A stretch of 64,000 nt of DNA from Adiantum capillus-veneris (taxonomy: Eukaryota > Streptophyta > Polypodiopsida > Polypodiales > Pteridaceae). The position numbers and the translations under genes are program-made. The stretch lies in NCBI GenBank assembly GCA_014529385.2, contig CM043942.1:2334501-2398500 (forward strand), written 5' to 3'. Below, piece after piece: positions 55,607 through 64,000 of the stretch. Each line of letters opens with the position of its first letter. Position 1 is the stretch's first letter. Under the pieces are notes generated by a model, which was given only the letters and a program-made list of their open reading frames with translations, did not search any database and had not been told where the DNA came from.

Positions 55607-56805
55607 GCATAATCCGCTTGGAGAAGAAAGAGGATGATTCAGGAGCTATTTTCCTGCCTGTAGGTAAGAGGGTTACAAGAGATCATGATATGAGTGATGC
55701 AAGTCCCATCCATAAAAGAGGGAAACATGTTGAAACGGGTACAGGTAAAGAGACGAAGAAGAGAAAACCCAAGCAACATTACAATACATCTGACTTTCCT
55801 TTGGGAGAAGGGAAACCAAATTATAATTTAAGGGCTGAGTTGGTGGGTAGAAAGGCTTATGTTACCTTTGGAAAACTCATGGAAATGTGTCATAAGTTAA
55901 AGAGGCAATGGATGCATGTAGTCAAACCCATGAAGAAGGAGCATGCAAGGGGGTCAGTGAGAGTCATGTCTTTGAATGAGCTACCTGATATATGTCCTAC
56001 TATGGATGCATGGCATAAGAGGAAGTGCATTGGGGAGGCTCATATTGATGGAGGTGCACATGTATGTGTTATTACTCAAGCTTGTGTATCAAAGTTGGGA
56101 CTCAACATGGTGAAGAATTCAGGTTTTTGCATAAATCTTGCCAACCAATCATTGGTAAGGTGCTTGGGAGTTGTAAAGGACTTGTAGGTGGATTTATTTG
56201 ATGTTAGAGTGCTCAATTGCCATGTTATGCCCACGGGTATTGGTGTTTTCCCTCTCATCCTTGGAAGATCATGGTTACAGGCAACTAAAGCTGTACAAGA
56301 TTGGGGGCATGGTACCATCACTGTCTACAATAGAAGGGATGATAAGAAGAGGTTTGGTATGTCTAGCAAGCAATCTTTGGATGCTGATTTTGATGAGAAA
56401 AGTGATGAAGAAGAGTACTCAAGTGAAAAACAATACAATGGGGATGATGGCAGTGAAGTGGAAGATAGCAGTGATAGCAATCCAGATGTTTCCTCCTTGT
56501 TTGTTGAAGAAGAGCATGATGAGAAACAAAATTTCTTGGACCTATGGAGAATGAGGATATCTCTGGTCCTTATGAGCAAATTAAAGAGTTGATGCAAAAT
56601 GTCAAACACAAGCTGATACAAGGTATGTTGTCTCCCGACTTGACCAGTCATGAGAAGGGTGAGTACCTACATATGATACAACAATTTTTCCATTTATTCA
56701 TCACTTCTTATGAGAAAATTGAGGAAGGGAGAGGAAATTCACATTCCAATCGAGGAAAGAGCTCAGTCCCTACGCCAAAAGCGAAGGAGAACGGGACGGG
56801 TACAA
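55607..56805 (+). pseudogene. Tat-like gypsy protease region
   Basis: Begins with basic text (KRGKHVETGTGKETKKRKPK) and reaches a protease-like site EAHIDGGAHVCVITQACVSK near 56040, where D-G-G-A stands for the usual D-S/T-G-A or DGGA of plant gypsy elements. After a stop at 56185-56187 comes the landmark FPLILGRSWLQATKA. An acidic linker (SDEEEYSSEKQY) leads to RT. Broken by at least one stop and shifts. Confidence 0.75.
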
Positions 56806-58290
56806 CTTAATGCTTTAAAGGAAGAAGTAGACAAGCTTCTTGAAGCAGGTTTCAAATGTCCTGTGAGTACTGCAGAATGGGTGAGTCCTGTTGTTGTCAC
56901 ACCCAAGAAGTATGGAAAGTGGAGGATATGTGTTGATTTTAATCCTCTAAATGCAGCTATGAAGAGGGATCCATAACCTCTTCCTTTCATAGATGACATA
57001 CTTGATTCTATTGCAAGGCATGCATTAAGAAGAGAATGGGGTCTAGGAGGACCTCTTTAATTGGAAGTTTACGGAAGTCAAACCTTTAGTATTAAATAAG
57101 TAATCAAAGAATAACTTTTGAATTCAAACAATCAAAATGGCTAGTTTATTTAAATTCAAAGTCTCCCCCCAAAATGTAATTTAAAATCTAGCGGGTAAAA
57201 CCATATCATGTAGCATATCTACGGAAAGTGCTTGATGGGTAGATTGCAGATCTATGATCTCCGCTCAAATCGGAGATCATATGTGGCAGTTATGAAAGAC
57301 CAAAAATTATTTATTAAAAAAATCACCTCCTTTTTGGGGGGAAAAGTGCATCCTTTGACCACTCTTACACATCTCTTACACACCCACCATTCTTGCACAC
57401 ATGACGTACAACTATTCATCAAAATGATAATCACCTCCATAAGCTCATGGAAAATAAAGAGGCCCTCCTATACCCCATCCTATTCCTAATGAGAGGTATA
57501 GTGTATGTGATGGATTCTCTGGATATTTTCAGCTCCCCTTGGCTTTAGAAGATCGAAAGAAGACCACATTTATCACACCATGAGGATGCTTTTGTTATTG
57601 TGTTCTTCCTTTTGGTCTTATGAATTGCTATGTGTGGTATCAAAAGCGCTTCAATAAGGTGTTCTCTCCTTTCTTGGCAAGTTTGTGAAGGATCTTATTG
57701 ATGAATTTTGTGTTTATAGCTCTAGAAAGGATCATTGTGTAAATCTTTGGGTGCCATTGAAGCAATATGATGAAAGTGGAGGTCAACTCAACCCAAAGAA
57801 GTGTCATCTTGCTCAACCAAGAGTGAAGCTTTTGGGGCATATGATCTCAAAGAATGGGATTGAAGCGGATCCTGACAAAGTGAAGGCTTTGGTGCTCCTC
57901 CCATCACCTAAGGATACAAATCAAATTGCTACTTTCATTCAAAATGTGAAGTATATGTCAAGGTTCATCCCATTGTCCTCTCAATTTCTTTATCCTCTAC
58001 AACAAGTAGCCAGGTTGGATCCTCTACACTGAACAAATGAATGTGAAGAGGTTTTTCAAGGTATCAAAGAGATTCTTGGTTCCCTTCCTGCTATGCAAGC
58101 CCCTAATTGGGATAAGGAGTTTTATGTGAATCTATCAGTAGGTGAGGATGATATTGGAGCTATGCTTCTTCAACGAGGTAACAATTCCCACTACATGAAG
58201 CCTATCTATTGTGCTAGTAGGATAAAGCTAGGGGTGAAAAGAGGCTATACTCTGAGGTGGAGCTCATCATGGTACGTGTGATTTATGCAT
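56806..58290 (+). pseudogene. Tat-like gypsy RT and first RNase H
   Basis: RT fingers AEWVSPVVVTPKKYGKWRIC and VDFNPLNAAMKRDP, then LPFIDDILDSIARH, where a MITE (57023-57491) splits the gene. RT resumes with YSVCDGFSGYFQL, LPFGLMN, and LIDEFCVYS in place of the catalytic Y-x-D-D (one acidic residue replaced by Glu). Then NPKKCHLAQPRVKLLGHMIS and ADPDKVKALVLLPSP. The first RNase H follows: FYVNLSVGEDDIGAMLLQRG and PIYCASRIK, which stops at 58279-58281. Several shifts; inactive. Confidence 0.9.
57023..57491. mobile_element. MITE, about 469 bp, inside RT
   Basis: The element starts CATTAAGAAGAGAATGGGGT and ends with the imperfect reverse complement; the terminal inverted repeat is about 40 bp with around seven mismatches. 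It interrupts RT between SIARH and the codons for ERYS. An inner hairpin (ATGATCTCCG and CGGAGATCAT) lies near 57254-57280. No ORF. The target duplication is unclear: ATG lies before the left end and within the right end. The CATTA/TAATG ends recall CACTA-type ends but this is only a suggestion. Confidence 0.85.
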
Positions 58291-58479
58291 GTAGAAGGTT
58301 TAGGCACTACCTTCTCCATAAACCATGTTCACATTCCTCACTAGCTACACTCTTCTACCTCAATTGGTGAATAGCCCTACTTTGTCAAAGAGGCTCATGA
58401 AGTGAATTGTGGAGTTACAGGAATTCCAATTCTCTTTCTGATTGAGGAGAGTACAAGGGATACATTGGCTGATTAGATT

Positions 58480-59095
58480 ACTTATAAGGAAAGCCCTCTT
58501 CTTCTTGCCTTGGAGGACGCGATGAAGAAGCAACACATGGAAGATCCTGACATAGACAATGCCTATCTATTGTTTTTTGATGGCTCTTATAGGAAAGTGC
58601 ATGGTGAAGCCTCAGGAAGTGGTAATTTATGATTTTCAAGGTGCTTTGGTAACTAAAAGGAGTTTGAAGCTTACAGCACAAAGCAACAATGAAGTCGAGT
58701 ATGGTACTTTAGAGAAAGAGCTCAACCTTTGCCTTGAGCTTGGCATCCATCGTGTGAGGGTAAGAGGTGATGCTCTTTTGGTGGTTAAGCAAGTACTTGG
58801 GGTGTGGCAAAGTAAGAATCCAAGGCTGAAAAATATGTGTTTTCAAGTGAAGAATCTGCTTAAGCATTTTGAAGCTTGGAGTTTAAGGCATGTGGAGAGG
58901 CCTCAAAATGAAGAAGCACATGGTGCACCACAGGCTTCAATTGGGCAATTGTATGTGATAAGGGCTAATTCTCCTCTTTATTTGGGAAGGGAAGCTTTAG
59001 AGAGGGAGGAGGAGTGTCTACAAACAGGTATGCTTCCATCAGAGTTGGAGAAGTCAAAAAGTATGCCTTCCTACGACGTGCCAAAAGGTATATGA
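58480..59095 (+). pseudogene. Tat-like gypsy second (archaeal-type) RNase H
   Basis: Second RNase H domain (RVT_3 or aRNH type): NAYLLFFDGSYR and EASGSGN in one frame, then VVIYDFQGALVTKRSLKLTA, NNEVEYGTLEKELNLCLELG, VRGDALLVVKQVLGVW and HVERPQNEEAHG in the next. Acidic residues DG, E of EVEYGTLEKEL, and D of GDALLV are visible; the last Asp (NxxAD) reads NEEAHG, so one catalytic residue seems lost. Plant Tat and Ogre elements are known for such a second RNase H between the first one and integrase, so this places the element in that clade. Confidence 0.85.
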
Positions 59096-60176
59096 TGCTT
59101 GGTGATGCCTTATATATGAAGGGGGCTGATCTTGTGATGAGAAAAGTTCCTTGGAAAGAGGAAATTTACAAAATTTTAGAAGAGAATCATAGGTTCTTGT
59201 GGTGGTCAATTTTCTTTAAAGACCACTTTGCATAAAGTCTTCCAGGAGGGGTATGTGTGGCCAAGCATTCAACATGATGTTCATCATTGGTGCAAGTCTT
59301 GTAAAGAGTGTCAAAGCATGGAAAATAGGGTTATCAAATAAAAAATTAGAGGCACCATTGTGGCTTATGATGTGTTTGAGAAGCGGGGTATTGATGCAAT
59401 AGGTCCTCTACCTATGACATTCTTACTGTTGTTGACTATCTATCTAGGTGGCCAAAACTGTTAATCACATCACGAGCAAAGATGTTTCTTTATTTATATA
59501 GAAAGATGTTTGCTGCAAATTTGGCATTCCATTGGAGTTACTTTCTGACAAGGGTCCAGGTTTCAACGGAGAGCTAGTGGATTATCTATATAATAAGCTT
59601 CATGTTCATCGCAAGTTTACTACTCCATATTATCCCCACTGCAATGGCATGAATGAAAGGTTTAATGGAGAGATCATAAGGATTCTTACAAAGATGACAA
59701 GAAACAATGTAAAGACTTGGGATCTAGAGCTACCTTGTCCTCTATGGGCTTACAGGACTGGTATCAAATCAGGTACTGGTTTCTCTCCCTTCCATCTAGT
59801 TTTTGGCAAAGAGGCTTTACTTCATATTGAAGTGGAGATACCAGCTTTGAAGATGATGCTAAAGCTTGAAGAAGATCCCAATGATGCATTCAAGGAAATT
59901 CTTCTATATTTGCAATGTATACAATTGGATAGGTGGTTGGCTTTTGAGCATTATGAGCAGGTCTTGAAGAACAGTCAAGCAAAGGCAAATGAGAAGGTGA
60001 AAGACAAGGACAGTAAGAAGGGTGACATGGTTCTTTGTTACAATAGTAAGCTTCATAGTACTTTTCAAAAGAATTTTCAAATCAAGTGGCAAGGTCCTTT
60101 CTTAGTCTTAAACAGGTTTCCAAATGGCACATATCAGCTTGTTGACTTGGATGGTACCCACATAAAGCATGTGTGA
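59096..60176 (+). pseudogene. Tat-like gypsy integrase
   Basis: Zinc module with VHHWCKSCKECQ near 59278-59318, then a broken core start (AIGPLP, VVDYLSRWPK) and a long frame from 59532: ELLSDKGPGFNGELVDYLYN, FTTPYYPHCNGMNERFNGEI, LWAYRTGIKSGTGFSPFHLV, and C-terminal KKGDMVLCYNSK, KWQGPFLVLNRFPNGTYQLV. The second Asp (SDKG) and the Glu (NERFNGE) are present; the first Asp region is damaged. The C-terminal part is of the GPF type without a chromodomain. Confidence 0.9.
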
Positions 60177-60364
60177 ATGGCTACAAGTTGAAGACGTATA
60201 TTGCAAGGTTGATGATTGTGATTGAGGATGAGCCTTCTTTTGAAGAATTTTTTGATCGTGTGGCTAATGATGAAGATGAAGTGAAGACTCCCTCATGTGG
60301 TTTACATGATCTCTTTTGTGTTGCTAATCATGAACGATCTAGCAGGCTAGGGTGTGGCAAACTA

Positions 60365-61237
60365 TGTTGGGCGCATTTCTGACACCCCGTGTTTTGTAAA
60401 TTTTTACATACAGACATGACGCATGATGTCAAAAGTGTGTGTGGCCTTTCTTTTAGTGGTGTTTTTAGCTTGCTTTAGCAAGCACATGTACATGCACTAC
60501 AAGTCGCTAGTCTAGTGACAGCTGTCGAGCTACTGTAAGTGCCAGTGAGTGAGTTTTTTGAAGTGAGACTTGTATATAACTAAAACTCATGTACAAACTT
60601 AAAAAAAATTAGCCAAAGTTCAAAATTTTGCAGATTTGAGCTCGTTTGGCTTCTTGATGCCTTTGGATGCACTTTTTTGCCCTCGAAAAGCTCTCTCTAT
60701 ACTTAGTCTTCTTGCTACAGCATCTTTGTCACGTTGATTTTTCACATAGTTGTGCGTGGGTTTGATTTGAAGGATTTCAACACTTTTGTTTCAGAGTTTG
60801 CAAATAATTTTTGAAGTTTGAAATCATGTCTTTTGGACTTGGGGTTTTGGAGTTATGGTCTGTTCTCTGCAGCCTACAGTGTATGGCAGCTTTGGGGGAA
60901 AACTATAAAGGTTGAGTTGTGGAAACCCATACGTCTTGTGGGTGATGTATGATTTGAATGGGGACTTTTAAAGTGGTTTTTGATAAAGGGAAAATCTTTG
61001 TTTTCAAGAGCATTGGTAGGCGACGTCCGTAATTCCATGCCTAAACAAGTTTCCTCATTCCTTGTGACATAGTCTCTTGGGTGGGGGACGGCTAGTAAAT
61101 TCCCAAGGGGACTACTCTTGTTGGATTTGTGGTGTTTCAAAGGGGTTTCCCAAAGCTTTTGGTGTTCTTGTAGTTCTCTTTCAATGCTCTTGGGTGAAAT
61201 CGCTATAGAGGTGTTCTAGTTTGCTTGTTTCCCAACA
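60365..61237 (+). repeat. 3' LTR of Tat-like gypsy
   Basis: 873 bp, TGTTGGGCGCATTTCTGACA to CCCAACA. Colinear with 54087-54915. Confidence 0.88.
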
Positions 61238-61750
61238 ATGTGAAAGCAAATAGATGGTTGTCTATCACCTTCTAAGACAATTGCTACTCGTGGAAATCAA
61301 ACTGAGACACCCTTTATGCTTGTAACTGCAATACAACCTACAACACTCACACTACCAAAATCAAGACCAAAATTCCTCAAATTGCCTTGAAACTCACAAG
61401 GAATCCTCTACTTACTAAGATATCGCTACCCTATGGACTCTAACCCTATATCCCAACCATAACCACTTGGTACAACAATCACATATGACGACAGACAGTT
61501 AAGCCACCAATTCTTTACATGCATGATCCTAATGTGTAGCTCTTCTCACTGTGAACATATTGGTATGAAAAACTTGCAAAAGTGACACACTATTTGCAAG
61601 ATACTCACTCATAAGCTAGTGGGATCTTGCCTCGCGACAAAACCAAAAACTTGCAAGCTTGGCGTCATTGTGTAGCCATTGCTGCTTTAACTTGCTAGTG
61701 GTTCTGCCTTCACAATGGCTACTCCGTAGCATGCGTAGTGAAAAGATAAG
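61238..61750 (-). repeat. Element A family LTR, right part
   Basis: Continues 53990-54086 on the other side of the gypsy insertion. Compare CTAATGTGTAGCTCTTCTCA here (about 61532) with CTAATGTGTAGCTCTACTCA in the element A LTR (about 33967). It leads into a (CT)n tract that corresponds to a short CT-rich part of the element A LTR near 34190. Confidence 0.65.

Positions 61751-61751
<1 letters not shown>

Positions 61752-61824
<73 letters not shown>
61752..61824. repeat. (CT)n microsatellite
   Basis: Pure CT run of 73 bases, at a place that is only a short CT-rich stretch in the related LTR. Confidence 0.97.
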
Positions 61825-61827
<3 letters not shown>

Positions 61828-61849
61828 ATCATTGGTCATCTTGTCAATC

Positions 61850-63340
61850 TTCGTGTACTCATGGAGGAACATTTGCTGAAAGGCAAGCAATTGTATTGTT
61901 GTTTTGGGAACTTTAAGAAAGCCTTTGATATGATTCCATGTAACAATTTGTGGAGAAGGATGGAAGAACTCCAAGTGCCAAGTGAATTTATGCCTGCGTT
62001 TTCTCGAATCTATGAGAAGGTGATTTCTCAATTGCGTATGGGAAGATAAATTTTTTAAAAAATGGTAAGCACTATTGGGGTTAGACAAGGTTGTCCGTTG
62101 TCACCAACTCTCTTTGGTCTATGCATTGATCAATTGGAACACATGGTACTTGACTTTATGCAAGAACAAGGCATTGAAGACGTCACTATTTGCAATGCAA
62201 TAATCATTCTTTTGTTGTATGCGGATGATGTAGTGCTTCTAGCACACACTTTAGAAGATGCACAAAAGCTTATGGTTGTCCTTAAGAACTTTTTCTTGCA
62301 TAGTGGGCTGATTGTGAATGAATCCAAAACAAAGGTTATGCTTGTGAAAACCAACCATAAGGAGAAGCCATTCATTTTGTACAACAGTGAGACACTTGAA
62401 GTTGTTGAGAGCTTCAAGTACCTTGGCCTTGAGGTTCCATTCAATCACAAGTGGCATGACTCACAAGTGGCATGACTGTGCTATGCATCGTCTGGAAGCG
62501 GGAAAGAGAGATTGGTGACAACGGTTCTTCTTTATGTAGTTGAAGTGTGGGACGGGAGCATCTCAAAGCTTACTTGGAAAGAGTTTGAGAATGTCCAAAA
62601 GTGTTTTCTTACAATTTTCTCCAAGTCAAGACATAAACACCATATGTGCTCCTACTTCTTGAGTCGGGATCTCTTCCAATTGAGGTTATGGGCATGGAAA
62701 GGGTTATGGAGTACATGATAAAGATGCGTCAAAACCCCTCACATTGACTTCCTACACTTGCATGGGAAGCAAGAAAAAAAGTTCAAAAGATGCATACAAG
62801 TAAGATCTTGGGCACGGGATGGATGCAACACATAAAGAAGTGGTTTGGGAGATGGGATGCATTACACTTGCTACATGATGCTTCAATTGACCCCCAAGTG
62901 AATGAAGCTTTTCTACAACGCCAATGTACTACGGCTTGGGAGAAATCCGGTGGGTCATGCTTCATACATTACACCACCCATATTGCCCCCAACTAAAAAA
63001 TCATGTTCTTTGTTGCTGAAAGAGACCGTATTCCCACTTACATGCTTGATCATAACCCCTTGTTGGCGATATGCACTATCACAGCCATTCGGCTTAGATT
63101 CCATTTCCTTCGATGCGAGGTAGGGCGTTGGGGCAATGGAGAAGAGTCAAATGGACTATGCACATTATGCTCACTCCAAGTTTGAGAGCCTAAGTACCAC
63201 ACACTACTAGAGTCCTCAGCTTTTGGTCACATCCGAACTTGCTTCTCTCACATGTTCAACCATGACTTAGACCTACACACTTTCCTCTCCCATCCACAGT
63301 GTGGGCTCTCCATTGCGACTCTCATCACCACAATTTTGGA
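61850..63340 (+). pseudogene. LINE-type reverse transcriptase remnant
   Basis: Non-LTR RT fragments in several frames: CCFGNFKKAFDMIP, IGVRQGCPLSPTLFGLCIDQ, the catalytic LLYADDVVLLA, LIVNESKTKVML and VESFKYLGLEV; then VLLYVVEVWDGSI and ENVQKCFLTIF, and near the end GLCTLCSLQV and YHTLLESSAFGHIR, a Cys/His-type C terminus of plant LINE proteins. The N-terminal endonuclease is missing; the copy begins at or just after the (CT)n tract. Two stops (about 62047 and 62475) and frameshifts make it inactive. It is 5'-truncated, as usual for LINEs. Confidence 0.85.
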
Positions 63341-63429
63341 GCATAGAGAGTCACTCATCAGCCATACACATACTATACCAGATGTAACTTTGGTCCCATA
63401 GGTCATATTTGACCTCCAAGGAAGATAAT

Positions 63430-63559
<130 letters not shown>

Positions 63560-64000
63560 GTGGATAGGAGGAAAGGGGAACACACCTGAAACACAATGCA
63601 TATGCCTCTCTATAGCCAGGATACTCATTGCACCCCAATCCACTAGAGTTCACCTTCAAAACTCACACAATTCACATACATATCACCATGTGCACGCATA
63701 ACAATGCATGCATGCTTTGCATCAACAATTGAAAGCACACCACACCAATTTTTCTTGTTTACAATCACGACATAGCACACACCACTCTCTCTTTCTCTCT
63801 CACACACACAGATGCGTAGGGAGGCACACACATCTCACACCCGAGCACCAGATGGTCGGAACAAAGCAAAGACAAGAAGGGGGGAAAGGGGGAAGAAACG
63901 GAAACAATTTTGCTATGATTTGCTTCACTTATAAAATGAGAAACACCTTCCACACACACCATGCAACTTTGCTACATCGTGGCTCCGTCGGCTTGAATTC
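63560..64000. other. Noncoding end of window
   Basis: No gene recognised; short CA- and CT-rich tracts. Confidence 0.4.

Larger units (their letters stand above)
54087..61237 (+). mobile_element. Tat-like Ty3/gypsy element with two LTRs
   Basis: 7.15-kb plus-strand element. LTRs at 54087-54915 and 60365-61237 share TGTTGGGCGCATTT and CCAACA ends; the 5' copy lacks about 45 bp that the 3' copy has (CATGATGTCAAAAGTGTGTG region) and there are many substitutions, so it is old. The inside holds gag, protease, RT, two RNase H domains and integrase, all broken. It is inserted in an LTR of the element A family. I could not find a clear target duplication. Confidence 0.9.

Overview
This window is repeat-rich nuclear DNA of a land plant with a large, retrotransposon-packed genome. 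Evidence for a plant: Tork-like Ty1/copia and Ty3/gypsy coding regions, LTRs primed by an initiator-Met-tRNA-type site or a tRNA-Asp-type site, long (GA)n, (GT)n and (CT)n tracts, and no bacterial-type operons. I could not place the species. I found no convincing host gene and no RNA gene; nearly every recognisable coding stretch belongs to a mobile element, and most are broken by stops or frameshifts.

Layout. 1-5 kb: a decayed Ty3/gypsy gag-protease on the minus strand, interrupted by a piece of another LTR element, then a hairpin-rich minisatellite. 5-10.4 kb: T-rich and GA-rich low-complexity DNA and the 5' end (LTR and primer site) of a minus-strand element. 10.6-13.85 kb: the 3' end of a plus-strand element carrying a large coiled-coil ORF, a polypurine tract and the start of an LTR. 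13.85-34.49 kb: a very large minus-strand Ty3/gypsy element ('element A': LTR, primer site, gag, PR, RT, RNase H, integrase, then an extra ORF). It is interrupted at 16993-22469 by a nearly intact Ty1/copia element with a perfect 5-bp target duplication (TCATG). Element A itself interrupts a second copia element (34488-36436), which in turn interrupts a plus-strand gypsy (36437-39590). 39.6-41.45 kb: an unknown two-exon-like gene model. 41.45-51.34 kb: 'element H', a plus-strand LTR element with no pol, only a short 5' ORF and the extra coiled-coil ORF. 51.3-54 kb: a degenerate minisatellite and LTR-like DNA. 54.09-61.24 kb: a plus-strand Tat-like gypsy with two RNase H domains and a MITE inside its RT, inserted in an LTR of the element A family. 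61.8-63.3 kb: a LINE-type reverse transcriptase remnant.

Most interesting signal. Element A and element H share an architecture that standard feature lists do not cover. Both have diverged tandem repeats of about 285 bp in the 5' leader and again directly before the extra ORF, and each repeat carries one near-perfect palindrome of 22-28 bp. The palindrome is the best conserved part of the repeats I compared. Its sequence differs completely between the two families (half-site TAGACATCCTACG in A, AAGTAAATAATCA in H), while spacing, position and the linked extra ORF are kept. Degenerate copies also sit in both LTRs. This looks like a family-specific cis signal that may be matched to the element-encoded extra protein.
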